From Semisulcospira habei (lineage: Eukaryota; Mollusca; Gastropoda; Semisulcospiridae), in NCBI GenBank assembly GCA_036245525.1, contig BTPG01000002.1, positions 164,569,393-164,633,392 on the forward strand: a stretch of 64,000 nucleotides of DNA. Reading direction: 5' to 3'. Positions 19,532 through 28,600 of this stretch are shown here, piece by piece. Numbering within the stretch: the stretch's first letter is position 1; each line of letters opens with the position of its first letter. The position numbers and the translations under genes were made by a program. The notes below the pieces were generated by a model. That model ran no database searches. It was not told the origin of the DNA and worked only from the letters and a program-made list of their open reading frames with translations.

Positions 19532-21427
19532 ATTCCAGGCACCACAGCAAAACTACAACAGAATCCTCAGCAGTCAATGATTAATCGGTGGGGTAATGTA
19601 GTTGGAAAAGGTGTGTTTTTAGCGCAGATTTTAAAACGTCTTTTAAAGCACTGTGGCGGACATGGGAGGGGAGTTCGTTCCAGTACAGTAGCCCAAGATA
19701 TGAAAAAGACCGCTGGCCAAAAGACTTGGTACGGACAAAAGGTACACGCAAAATGCGGCACGGACAAAAGGTACACGCAAAATGCGGCAGTCAGCAGAGG
19801 ATCTGAGTTGTCTTGAGGGAGTGTACAGCTGTAGGAGAGAGGACAGGTACGGGGGGCTTGATGTGGACATGCAGCTGAAGCAGACAGAATAAAGTTTATA
19901 CTGAATTCTTGCAGCCACAGGGAGCCAGTGGAGGGATTTCATTACAGGTGTAATATGATCAGTTTTGCGCTTTTTGGTGATGAGCCTCGCAGTAGAATTC
20001 TGAACTTTTTGAAACCTGTCAATCTGATATTTGGGACAACCTGCATACAGTGAATTACAATAGTCCAGCTTGGAAAGAACAAATGCACAGATGAGGGTTT
20101 TTGTGGCTTCGATGGTCAAATAGTGTCTGATAGAAGAAATGCGACGGTGCTCCATGTAGGCTGTGCGACAGGTGTTGACAATCTGTTGGTTCATGGACAG
20201 TGTTTCGTCCAGGGTTACTCCAAGATTCTTGGCGGTGTGTGAGAAATTGACGATGCTGGTTCCTATGGCCATGGACGTGGGAGGGAAAGTGAACTGGTCA
20301 ATCAGGGGGTTTGATTATAAGACACTCAGTTTTAACATCATTATGTTGAAGTTTGTTTGATGACATCCACTCTTTGACATCACAGATACAGTTCTGAAGG
20401 CTTAGGATGGCGCTAGGGACTTGGTCGGGAGTAGCGTGTTTGTACAGCTGAGAGTGCGAGTCATCGGCAAAGCGGCTATTTGACCAACGAAGCCACAAAA
20501 AGCCTCATCTGTGCATTTGTTCTTTCCAAGCTGAACTATTGTAATTCACTGTATGCAGGTTGTCCCAAATATCAGATTGGCAGGCTTCAAAAAGTTCAAA
20601 ATTCTGCTGCGAGGCTCGTCACCAAAAAGCGCAAAACTGATCATATTACACCTGTAATTAAATTCCTCCACTGGCTCCTTGTGGCTGCAAGAATTCAGTA
20701 TAAACTTTATTCTGTCTGCTTCAGCTGCATTTCCACATCAAGCCCCCCGTACCTGTCCTCTCTCCTGCAGCTGTACACTCCCTCAAGACAACTCAGATCC
20801 TCTGCTGACAGCCGAATTTTGCGTGTACCTTTTTGTCCGTACCAAGTCTTTTGGCCAGCGGTCTTTTTCATATCTTGGGCCGCTGAACTGGAACGAACTC
20901 CCCTCCCATGTCCGCCACAGTGCTTCAAAAGACGTTTTTAAATCTGCGCTAAAAACACACCTTTTCCAACTCCATTACCTCACTGCTCGCCACTGGACAC
21001 CGAGACAGAGGGGCACCAAAGAAGAGATACAAAGACGGTCTCAAGAAGTCGCTTAGTGCCTGCCAAATCGACCACCGCCAGTGGTCTTCGCTTGCTGCGG
21101 ACCGTGACACCTGGCGCTCCACCATTCACAAGGCAGCCGTCTCCTTTGAGGACTCTCGCAGAGCTAACCTTAAGGACAAGCGGCTTAGAAGAAAAAACAG
21201 AGTTGTCGTAACTCAGAACCCTGACCAGACGGCCTTCCCCTGCAGCCACTGCGGTCGAACCTGCCTGTCCCGGATTGGCCTCCGCAGCCACGAAAATGCC
21301 TGCAGACGACGTGGGCAAGCCCTATAGAATCTTCGTTCGCGAAGTCAAGCCAAGAGAAAAAAAATACCTCACTGATTAATCATTGACTGCTGAGGATTAT
21401 GTTGTAGTTTTGCTGTGGTGCCTGGAA

Positions 21428-21509
<82 letters not shown>

Positions 21510-21729
21510 TGTAATACTGTGTACAGTTTTTGTAATTGTATTTTTGAAATTTGTAAGGCGATTAGTGCTCTACCTGAGGTTAGGCGCCATATAAATTATT
21601 ATTATTATTATTATTATTCCAGATTTCAAGTGCCGTAACAAACAGATCCAAGCGCACTGCAAGGAAGTGATTAACAACGTGGCCACAACAGACCCAGAAT
21701 TCAAAGCGTGGCTGGCTGTCGTCGCCTAA
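11270..21729 (+). CDS. Gene A: 3' part of a cysteine-rich secreted-type protein (two exons seen)
   Basis: Two plus-strand exons are seen. Exon 11270-11361 follows a TTTTGCTCTTTCCAG acceptor and ends at a GTGAGT donor; it is entered in phase 2 and left in phase 1. Exon 21623-21729 follows a TTATTATTCCAG acceptor, is entered in phase 1 and ends at TAA. The joined codon at the junction is Asn. Exon one encodes Cys-x11-Cys followed by His-Ile-Tyr-Met-Leu-Gly-Arg-Ile-Glu; exon two has Cys-x8-Cys near its start. Gene B, 22 kb downstream, has the same phases, the same junction Asn, the same Tyr-Met-Leu-Gly-Arg block and the same Cys-x8-Cys. The 5' exons are not seen and probably lie left of the window. 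The intron is 10.3 kb and full of transposons. The function is unknown. Whether the gene is active cannot be told. Confidence 0.66.
11518..11583. repeat. Palindrome family A copy, left arm damaged
   Basis: The right half matches the family A arm (GGGGGCTCATGAGGATCTAT then CCTCTTGC). The left half, GCAAGAGGCATAGATCTTCAT, is partly changed. It lies in the gene A intron. Confidence 0.75.
11877..12604. mobile_element. GGTCA-rich repeat element (family K)
   Basis: It starts near ACAAGAAAGGCAAAATCCC and ends near CACATGTGAGCCAAAAA. Inside are repeated phrases such as AGGTCTTACCATCAG and TTTGGGTTTGAAG, plus several (T)GACCTTGAC words. A GGACGACGGACGGACG block sits near the right end. The same opening occurs at 63768 at the right edge of the window. 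No ORF is supported. It is a dispersed repeat of unknown class; similar GGTCA-rich repeats are common in molluscs. Confidence 0.5.
12660..13127. other. Non-coding stretch with AAT, AC and CG microsatellites
   Basis: An AAT tract at 12670-12688 adjoins a GGCGC-containing sequence like the LINE-C tail. An AC/CG tract runs from 12875 to 12981. No gene is seen. Confidence 0.6.
13121..13234. mobile_element. Palindrome family C copy
   Basis: GC-rich inverted repeat with ATCGGGCCCAC on the left and GTGGGCCCTGAGGACC then TTTGTTTACTGGG on the right. A CGCGCACAGCCGTGCGCG core forms a perfect hairpin near 13175. Confidence 0.7.
13374..13428. repeat. (AAT)n microsatellite
   Basis: A continuous AAT tract of about 55 bp. 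The flanking 13429-13857 holds no recognised gene. Confidence 0.95.
13858..13923. repeat. Palindrome family A copy, near perfect
   Basis: A 66-bp hairpin: GCAAGAGGTATAGATCC and its arm through TCATGAGCCCCCGC pair with GCGGGGGCTCATGAGG and ATCTATGCCTCTTGC around a short centre near 13890. Confidence 0.9.
14337..14515. mobile_element. Palindrome family B copy, diverged
   Basis: The left end TAACACACTCTACCCC is degenerate and the right end reads GGCTGAATGAGTTAA. The core has GGCGCCAAGCTATTCTGGC and CCTTGAACTATCATG. The left arm is partly deleted. The preceding 13924-14336 shows no gene. Confidence 0.65.
14985..16526 (-). mobile_element. Unclassified 1542-bp element carrying a proline-rich ORF
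   Basis: An exact 8-bp duplication, CTCAGGTG, flanks the insertion at 14977-14984 and 16527-16534. It splits the LINE-D frame. I see no terminal inverted repeats and no poly-A tail. The minus strand begins with about 140 bp of possible leader and then a GC-rich ORF. The element ends about 20 bp after the last stop codon. This combination fits no class I can name with confidence. Confidence 0.7.
15006..16386 (-). pseudogene. Proline-rich ORF of the nested element, frameshifted
   Basis: The minus-strand ORF starts at the ATG ending at 16386 with a basic, Asn/Gln-rich N-terminus (Met-Ala-Ser-Lys-Lys-Gln). An acidic patch follows near residue 120. Around residues 185-225 is a plausible folded segment, with Asp-Phe-Asp-Asp-Leu-Val-Leu-Leu-Leu and an Ala/Tyr/His-rich helix. 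The frame then continues in a second frame from about 15700 (Pro/Thr-rich) and a third to the stop at 15006. Composition suggests a structural or nucleic-acid-binding protein such as a LINE ORF1 or gag-like product. I recognise no motif and no zinc knuckle, so this is a guess. Confidence 0.5.
16796..17180. other. Non-coding intron stretch
   Basis: No gene is recognised. The segment CACCCGCTCAGCACCCCAC just right of LINE-D resembles CACCCGCTCAGCATCCCAC at about 14542 on its left side and may be a diverged long target-site duplication. Confidence 0.45.
17181..17862 (+). mobile_element. RTE-type LINE fragment, 5'-truncated
   Basis: Coding for the C-terminal third of a LINE ORF is clear. It has Lys-Tyr-Leu-Gly-Ala near 17263, Tyr-Ala-Cys-Glu-Ser-Trp-Thr-Leu near 17440 and, in a second frame from 17647, Gly-Gly-Arg-Arg-Arg-Gly-Arg-Gln. 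The last frame ends at 17857. A frame change occurs near 17600-17650. The tail is a GATA-type repeat (17846-17868). The protein resembles the LINE type often labelled RTE in invertebrate genomes. Confidence 0.8.
17863..19040. other. Intron stretch with one inverted repeat
   Basis: Between about 18008 and 18145, ATATGTTATTGGCAGCAAGGG pairs with CCCTTGCTACCAATAACATAT across a loop of about 95 bp, forming a foldback. The segment 18420-18790 is CpG-rich, with ACGTCA words. No coding exon is supported. Confidence 0.5.
19044..19260. mobile_element. Two adjacent palindrome family C copies
   Basis: One copy is about 19044-19107 (AGCAAACGTCTTCGGGCCC to GAGGACCTTTGCTTACTG). A second is about 19153-19258 (AGCAAAACGTTTTCGAGCCC to GGGCCCGAGGACCTGTGCTT), with the same GCGCACAGCCGTGCACG core as the copy at 13121. 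Confidence 0.65.
19357..20480 (-). mobile_element. LINE-C minus copy, 5'-truncated
   Basis: The minus strand reads from a Phe-Ala-Asp-Asp reverse transcriptase site near 20465 through the Leu-Asp-Tyr-Cys-Asn-Ser-Leu block near 20065 to the C-terminal region near 19640. A 3' UTR follows with an AC tract (19475-19528) and a GGCGCC hairpin. The TAA-repeat tail is at 19360-19381. Frame breaks occur near 20340 and 19780. A short direct repeat near 19735-19775 (GGACAAAAGGTACACGC twice) is an internal duplication. Confidence 0.8.
20481..21617 (+). mobile_element. LINE-C plus copy, head-to-head with the minus copy
   Basis: It starts at about 20481, directly against the truncated head of the minus copy. 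It encodes the same C-terminal part (20480-20990, one frameshift near 20830) and the same 3' UTR with a TG tract (21428-21503). The TTA-repeat tail is at 21597-21617. A 378-bp fragment of another LINE interrupts it. The tail stops 5 bp before the AG acceptor of the last exon of gene A. Confidence 0.8.
20986..21363 (+). mobile_element. LINE-E type 3' fragment nested in LINE-C
   Basis: The 10-bp duplication tacctcactg flanks it at 20976-20985 and 21364-21373. The coding end matches the C-terminus of LINE-E (32892-34190), including the Cys-Ser-His-Cys-Gly-Arg zinc-finger-like end, and stops near 21327. It ends in an A run. It is a textbook 5'-truncated retroposed copy. Confidence 0.88.
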
Positions 21730-22331
21730 TCAAGTATGCAGTGAGCAAGTGGGTAAAGAGGCCGACGTCAGGCGATGATCCTTCGTTTACACGAAGACCA
21801 CTGGTTGTGTCCCTGGACTGAGCCGCAACCGCTGATCAGCGGTAGTGAATCAGTCGAGGGAGACAACCACTGCAACCAAAGTGTACACTCTGCTAGATCA
21901 CTTTTTGGGTCGCACTGACGCGCCGGGAGGCTAGGTCCACAGCTTGACGTAGTCTACATTGACCATCACTGCTCAAGGCTAGTGTCTGATTACTTTGGCA
22001 CCTTTCTCAGCTGCAAGAGATGCCGGAGATAGCTTAAAGGGACCTGCTCCATGTGAAACAAACATTTAACAGTTCGCAGTATTTAGTGAGTTTCAATGCT
22101 GGGCAAAAGGCAGGGGCGGATCGGGGGTGGGGGTAGGGGGGGCTACAGGGGTTCCGGACCCCCCCCCCCTCCCCCGGCCCAAAATTATTTAAAATGCTAT
22201 AACAAAGTCCCTTTTTGGGGTGTTTGGACCCCCCCCCCCCCACCTCCACCCCCACGTTTGATATTTTGGCGAATGGTAAGAGTCTTAACGCACGCACGTT
22301 AAGCAGTCAGTCTTAACCCCCCCCCCCCCCT

Positions 22332-22370
<39 letters not shown>

Positions 22371-22772
22371 CTTCCGCTTTTCGGATTTTTCGGCCCCTGG
22401 AAGCAAGGTCTAGCGTCGGGGAGGCCTTTTGTATCAGGTTGAAGGTCCCAAAGAAAATGTTGGACACCCACCCCCACCCCCACCCCCCTCGAGGTAACTG
22501 ATGCGCGCCTAAAAGGGCTAACTACATAATTTGTATGAAGTTTCGTCGTGAAATGAAAGATTTTTCTGCTTTTTTTTTTCTCTCCTTTACTACTAACGTA
22601 GGAAAGTTACCCCCGTTGCGCACAAGATGCAGTCGAAAACCTCTGTTACGTCCTCATACCCACATGGATGTCAAAGGAAGGGTAATAGAGTCTCACTTAC
22701 GGCACGACAACGTTAAGAAACTGTTGCATCGGCAGCTTTTAGCAATCAGAGCCACCCTGGAGCAGATCACCT
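21730..22772. other. Downstream of gene A: 3' flank and a G/C-run repeat
   Basis: The first 300 bp could be 3' UTR of gene A, but no clear AATAAA is present. From about 22107 (GGGGCGGATCGGGG) to 22500 lies a repeat with long G and C runs, an AC tract (22335-22369) and the phrase ACAAAGTCCCTTTTTGGGGTG. It is shared with 36060-36340 (mostly inverted) and 55490-56120. Confidence 0.5.
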
Positions 22773-24170
22773 TAAAGGGGCACACCCGATATTTTTAAGG
22801 CTTCACTTCGCCAAAAACTTTTACTGATTTTCAGTATACATACCCACTTAGACATTGTCCCACCAAATGCTTTCTTTCGTCCGTTCATAGCGAAAAGAGG
22901 CTCACTGGAATCTTTTGACTGATGCGTGAAAAGATTGCTTCTGATACTGGCGATGGTAGCTGACGTCATAACTATTCTATACGACCTTAGGTCATCTGCA
23001 TAATTATAACCAGAGACAAGATGGCAGACGAACCAGCGAAGAAAATAAGAAAGTATCATCGAGTCGCGCCGACATTGACAGACTAGGTAATTGCAGAAGA
23101 GAAGAAAGAGGAAGAGAGACAAGATACCACTAAGTAGATCTGACATCAGACAAAGGAATATGGACATGTGGCAACGCGTAAAGCAAGAGCTTGGCTTGAC
23201 CACCCACCCGGAATTTGTCTTTTTCCTGCTGAATCAGTAAGTAATCTACGGTCTTTGTCGATCTTCCCATAGTTCCACGAGCGGTAGTGATTTTCAGATT
23301 TCATGATCTTTAGTAGAATTTGTCTCTTATTGATTTCGCAAGATTTTAAACCTGTTTTATCAAATAGTTACTAGCTACTTATCACATTTTATGCTGCAGA
23401 AATCTGAAAATTACGGTGTGTGTCAAAGTTGCACAGTTGTAAAATGTTTTTGTCTGTGCCGGCTCTCATTCACTCGATTCAGAGAGGTAGTGTTTCTTTT
23501 TCGAAGGTTAATTTGTCGTTTTTAACGATGCTTTACGCAGACCTCGACGTGTGAGATGTGAAGTTGACTGCAGTGCAGAAAGTCGGTATAATTACCAATG
23601 TTCTGTTTCAATGATGGAAGACGGTTCGTGTTTCCGAGGGGTAAAAGATCAAAGGTCAAACTAGGCACCGTGGACGACAGCTCACTTTGCGAGCGCAAAC
23701 ACGCAAGCCCTCGATGCACTACTGTACGCTCGATTGTTACTAGTACAATACTATTAGCAGGTCGAGCGGAACCCGCATTGTGGTTTTGACAGCGAGTACG
23801 GAAGGTTTATTCTACTTTCTGGTGAAAAATTACATCAGTACACGTGTACACTGACACGTGTGTACATCACACCGATGACCTCGTAACCTGCAGTATTGTG
23901 ATACACTGATCGCCGGGTTCTGCCTTGTGACGTAGGCTCATAAATATGCATATTAATTTAAAACGAGGCCGATGCAAACGATAAATTTGCGACTCGGGGT
24001 ACCAAAACAATACACCCTCCAAACGATGAATTTCGAAATTTGGCATTGTATTTACATCATAAAGCTCTAAGATAGTACACAAAGGACCCATACACATATT
24101 GTCAGCAGTGTCTGTTGCAGACAGTTTTCTGTGTTGAGATGCTTGATGCTGGGGAATATAACTTTAAGGC
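22773..24170. mobile_element. Possible DNA transposon remnant with an exon-like segment
   Basis: The left edge CCTTAAAGGGGCACACC and the right edge ending CTTTAAGG share an 8-bp inverted terminus only, so the limits are tentative. Within it is an ATG (23021) opening Met-Ala-Asp-Glu-Pro-Ala-Lys-Lys and, in another frame, a segment ending at a GTAAGT donor at 23237 with Val-Lys-Gln-Glu-Leu-Gly-Leu-Thr-Thr-His. A TGACGTCA site lies at 22961-22968. Whether it is a gene's first exon or part of a transposon cannot be told here. Confidence 0.3.
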
Positions 24171-24173
24171 TTA

Positions 24174-24638
24174 AGTGGTGTTCACATGGCCGATTTCTCA
24201 ACGATTTTTGTCTGGCGATTATTGGCCAACACGACGTTGCCCATGTGAATGCTCACCAATTTTGCGACGACTTTCCAGCGACACGCCACCAACTTTCGCT
24301 ACTTCGTGCTGTTCCGTCGACACTCGGCACACCTCGGTCAAAGGGGCATCACCCCATGAACTCGACAACAGGTTGACTGAATATTGAAAACAAAATCATA
24401 TTTGATTGGCTAGTTCTAACCAATCGTCGATCAGAAAACAACCCGCTTGCTTGGAGTTGGTGGGAAATCGGTGGAAAGTCGAGCATTGCTCTACTCGCTG
24501 CCAACTCCCCACCGACATCTGGCAATTGTCGGCCAACTCCAAAACGACAAAAGACGCCCATGTGAACAGGTGGAAACTTTTGTCGGCCAATTGTTGCCAG
24601 ACAAAAATCGGTGAGAAATCGGCCATGTGAACACCACT
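24174..24638. mobile_element. MITE with 45-bp terminal inverted repeats and TTA target duplication
   Basis: The left end AGTGGTGTTCACATGGCC with CGATTTTTGTCTGGC pairs with GCCAGACAAAAATCGG and GGCCATGTGAACACCACT at the right. TTA occurs at both edges (24171-24173 and 24639-24641). A 3-bp TWA-type duplication is typical of PIF/Harbinger elements, so that superfamily is the likely mobiliser. No transposase is encoded. Confidence 0.85.
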
Positions 24639-24641
24639 TTA

Positions 24642-25123
24642 CAGCGCGTTTTATCTCAGCGGTTATATACTCACGAGTAAACGAAATGCGACATTTTGAG
24701 GATCACTGAAATGTTTCCGATGTTTCAAAAATGTTGCATTTTTCATTAATCCAAAATCCTGAGGCTGATTATTTTCTTTCTTGCGTATTGTTCTATGAAG
24801 GCTACATCAAAGATCAACCATTTTAGTTCAAGGGTGAACTATCATGTCATAGTCAAATTAATTTCAAGCAGTAGTGTGTCAGGATGAAAAGGATTAAGCG
24901 TCTGATTCGCCTGGCGCCTTCACAGATGTCGAGCAAAGCAGGCAGTATCACTGGGCTAACGCAGTTTTTCTTTCGGCTTGTGTGTGCTCGATGTGTTTGG
25001 GAGGCAGACTTCAAAGTGATAAGCTATTTGCCTCGATTATACTTTGTTATAAGCAGTCTTCCTTCCTTTGAATGCTCACCCCTTCACTACCAAGGAAAAA
25101 GTGTGCACCATCTAGCCGCTGTA
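24642..25123. other. Non-coding stretch
   Basis: A degenerate copy of palindrome family D lies at about 24668-24755 (GAAATGCGACATTTTGAGG). The rest holds no recognised feature. Confidence 0.5.
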
Positions 25124-25337
25124 TTAACTCATTCTACCCCAACACCGAAATCCTCAAACTTTGCCGTTGTCCTCTGAAGACTGTTTTGCAGTGAAGGACA
25201 CAGATCGACCATGATAGTTCAAGGGTGATGCCAGAATAGCTTGGCGCCCATGGGCGCCAAGCTATTCTGGCATCACCTTTGAATTATTATGGTCGATCCT
25301 TATCTTGCTGTGGTGGGTCTGGGGTAGAATGAGTTAA
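25124..25337. mobile_element. Palindrome family B copy with TTAA ends
   Basis: TTAACTCATTCTACCCC on the left mirrors GGGGTAGAATGAGTTAA on the right. The core GATCGACCATGATAGTTCAA and GATGCCAGAATAGC pairs with its complement around the TTGGCGCCCATGGGCGCCAA centre. Confidence 0.9.
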
Positions 25338-25773
25338 TTTGATATGTATTAGATTCACTCGATTTAGAGTGTCATTATGTTTATAGATTTTGGAATGTCT
25401 TTGTACTAATTAATGTTTATAAATGATTTTGTGCTGTCCGTGAAACGTGAAAGAAAAAAATAGGCTCTTCGCGATCCGTGAAAACGTCCTGGTTATTTTG
25501 TTAAAAGTCTGTTGTCACTTTAGTACAGAAGTCGTCAGTCACCCCCCCCCCCCCCCCTCCCAACCCCACCCCTGCCTTCCCCTTTATTAGAGTTTTTTTC
25601 GCAGGTGAAAGTTGAAAAGCGTCTTCATTGTCCCTTTCCGGCGTGAAATGTGAATGACATTTTGGGGGGATTCGTGATTCGTGAATCGCAAAATAAATCG
25701 TCGCGCAACCCTCATGCCCCCCCCCCCTTCCCCCCATCCCATGAAGATCTATGCCTCTTGTCATATTTTCATG

Positions 25774-25877
25774 TATACTGACGAGCAAAAGAAATTCGAC
25801 ATTTGTGGAATCATCGGATACACTGAAGTGTTTCCGATGTTCACAAAAATGTCGCATTTCTTTTGCTCGTCTGTATA
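25774..25877. mobile_element. Palindrome family D copy flanked by TA
   Basis: TATACTGACGAGCAAAAG and AAATTCGACATTTGTGGAATC pair with the reverse arm ending TTTTGCTCGTCTGTATA. A TA dinucleotide at each edge is the duplication made by Tc1/mariner-type insertion. The preceding 25520-25745 contains C runs and half of a family A palindrome. Confidence 0.8.
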
Positions 25878-26064
25878 CATGTCGGTGGTTGAGGCCCCCA
25901 CTCGGCAATAAACCCTCGAGCATACGTCAGCTGCAGTGGGCCCCCGCACAGCCGTGCACGGGCCCAATGCAGTATGTCTACTGTAAAACTTCAAACGTTT
26001 AACCTATTGACTGCTACTGACGATACCGCTCAACGGAAAGGAGGCCCCTTCACACAATCCATCT

Positions 26065-26136
26065 GCAAGAGATATAGATCCTCACGTGCCTCCGCGACTG
26101 CGGGGGCTTGTAAGGATCTATGTCTATGCCTCTTGC
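26065..26136. repeat. Palindrome family A copy, diverged
   Basis: GCAAGAGATATAGATCCTCA on the left and AAGGATCTATGTC then CCTCTTGC on the right; the centre is CCGCGACTGCGG. Confidence 0.8.
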
Positions 26137-26288
26137 TGATACCAATTTGTATCCATGCTTAATTTTGGGACGGTTTTGGCTTTAGGACCTTCAATACACA
26201 AAGATTTCAAAAACAAACATGTATGGGCAGTGGCTGGGAAGGGGTTTACGCACCTTTTCTACCGAGCGGCATGGACAGTGTCATGTGA

Positions 26289-26368
26289 TTAACTCATTCG
26301 AGACGTGCCGCCTGCGGATACGCGGCATAAGCCGCGTATCCGGAGACGGCACGTCTCGATTAAGTTAA
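26289..26368. mobile_element. Short TTAA palindrome, CGAG family
   Basis: TTAACTCATTCGAGACGTGCC with GGATACGCGGC pairs with GCCGCGTATCC and GGCACGTCTCGATTAAGTTAA around an ATAA loop. A second member is at 53148-53207. Confidence 0.85.
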
Positions 26369-26609
26369 AGAAACAAACAAATCGTGCATGCTTCTTTGCT
26401 TTTTTGTTATACGTGTATTTTTATGTTCATGATATCAGTAAACAGAACGCAAATTATCCAGTTGTGTGTTCTCTTGATTAGAGTCCAAATTTGGGCATGC
26501 ACACGCGCTTGTGTGTATGTGCGTGCGTGCGTGTGTGTGTGTGTATGTGTGTGTGTGTATGAGTGTGAGTGTTCTTTCTATCAGCTAGCACTATCCTGTT
26601 GCCACTATT

Positions 26610-26768
26610 ATAGCACAGAAGTGGGGTGTTCGTATCCTATCATTTCTAGACAGTCCTCTGACACAGGCTGACACATCCGCGAGGTGACTATGTATCAAAC
26701 ATTTGCAGAAGTGAAAGCCGCGAGGTCTGTCTAGAAATGATAGCATACGAACACTCCACTGCTATGTT
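26610..26768. repeat. Foldback repeat of about 160 bp
   Basis: GTGTTCGTATCCTATCATTT then CTAGACAG pairs with CTGTCTAGAAATGATAGC then ATACGAACAC across a loop of about 65 bp. Confidence 0.8.
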
Positions 26769-27010
26769 TCATAGAACCTTTCACAACAGCAAAATAGTGA
26801 TGTAGGTCGAAGCCATCTTTGTTGAACATAAGCGACGTGAATAGTACACTATGACTTCAACATCAACAGTTTAATCAACAAATAAAATTCGTAGCGAACG
26901 TCCATTTTGCACAACAGAAATAGGACGAAATAAAACATGCAGCATATGAAACAACAGAGAGTGTAATATGAAAATATTTTGAATTCCGTATCAATAAAAC
27001 AAAATCTGCA

Positions 27011-27224
27011 TTAACTCATTCTACCCCAACACCGAAATCCCCAAATTTTGCAGTTGTCCTCTGAAGACTGCATTGCAGTGCAGGACACAGATCGACCATG
27101 ATAGTTCAAGGGTGATGCTAGAATAGCTTGGCGCCCATAGGCGCCAAGCTATTCTGGCATCACCCTTGAACTATCATGGTCGATCCTTTTCTTGCTGTGG
27201 TGTGTCTGGGGTAGAATGAGTTAA
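27011..27224. mobile_element. Palindrome family B copy with TTAA ends
   Basis: Complete copy with TTAA at both edges and the core GGCGCCCATAGGCGCC. The stretch 27225-27860 to its right shows no gene. Confidence 0.9.
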
Positions 27225-28149
27225 CATGCAAAGGTGTAGTCGTTTCCCTTGTTACCAACTGATCGCATTGTTGTGGTTTTTCGCTATGTAGACCTCTTAG
27301 TACTCGGCGCGATGTAAACTACTTGTCAGGAAATAAATAATGGGAAAATAAATATATTTTCGGATTGTGCGTGGCATTTCTAGGTGTAGGATGTGAGCTT
27401 AGCAATTCAAATGTGGAATATGTGGGGCCGGTTTTTTTTTGGCGAACAGTCACACACTGTAGCTTGCGAACTGTTTACAGGCCACACAGGGCAATTAGGT
27501 TACGCCCCCTTTTCACACACTGTTATCTGTTAGCCTCTTGCAGCATAAAACTATGAACGAAGAACTTTTCTGCCAAAACAAAAAAATCCACGCGGAGCAC
27601 ATCACAGGAGAAGCTATTTCAGCAATTCTTAAAAAAATTAAGAGTTAGCGTTTTTCACAACACTCAAATGCATTAAGTACCCCATGACAAAACTGTCGTC
27701 TGCAAGCCTGCATACAACCGTGCACATGAACACACTAGGTCGACTAAAATTACCCAGATTTTGCTCTTTTTCACACCACCTGTCATGCCTTTTGTTGCTC
27801 AAAACGCCAAAAAAGGCACACAATTGAAGTTTTACACCCTAAAAAAATGGCAAAAAGGGAGGAAATTTTTTGAACTATTTCTGGCGGAAAAGTTACTACA
27901 TGCACCGGAAGCAATTGCCCTGTGTGGCCACAGGTGCACCATGCGATCCCAGAAAGCAAAGCGCGGTAACATTAGGACATATGTTGAGGGGGTGCTTCCT
28001 GTGTAAAAGTCGTCTTGAAAGGTATTATACTATCGTGGTATTGATTCACGTAGCAGCGACAGTGCTGTTGACACAAAGTGCGATGGAAAACATTGTTCTG
28101 TTGCAAGAATATGCCAGCAAGTGCACGGTGGGTGTTGACAGGAAAATGC

Positions 28150-28270
28150 TAACCCATTCCGCTCTGCCGATTTATGTTATCCCTTTTTGTGTCGGTAGCG
28201 GTTTTAGTCGCGACGATTCCTGCAGGATTCATCGCGACTAAAACCGCCACTAACACCCAAAGGTTTAAAA
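28150..28270. repeat. Palindrome family Q copy (GGTAGCGGTTTTAGTCGCGA core)
   Basis: GGTAGCGGTTTTAGTCGCGA and CGATTCCTGCAGGATTCATCG pair with the arm CGACTAAAACCGCCAC. Other copies are at 31461-31554, 32115-32205 and 47055-47175. Confidence 0.85.
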
Positions 28271-28444
28271 CATTTAACCCAATCACTGCCAATGTGAAAC
28301 AATGAACACGATCTAACTACAGGAGGCATAATTAACCCCTTCTCTGCCAGTGATAACGCATGTCGCGTCTGAAATCACTGCACAGTAAACCGACATTCCC
28401 GTGAAGAACACAGACGTAAATGGGGCCAAAAATGGGCACGAAGA

Positions 28445-28600
28445 CCATAATGAATCATGAATCTTTATTTTACAACGGTGAAGATATTAACACAGTCAGT
28501 GACTACGTCATTTTTCGTACCTGCCGTTGCTACAACTACGACTAACGGTACAAAATAATTATACATAAAACAGGGACATCAAAGCACAGTGATACAAAAC
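28445..28600 (-). mobile_element. Hairpin-family LINE tail on the minus strand
   Basis: Read on the minus strand it has CAACGG (28529-28524), CCGTTG (28478-28473), then AATAAAG and an ATTCAT tail. It is absent from the duplicate segment at about 47345, so it inserted after the duplication. There is no CT tract beside this copy. Confidence 0.72.
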
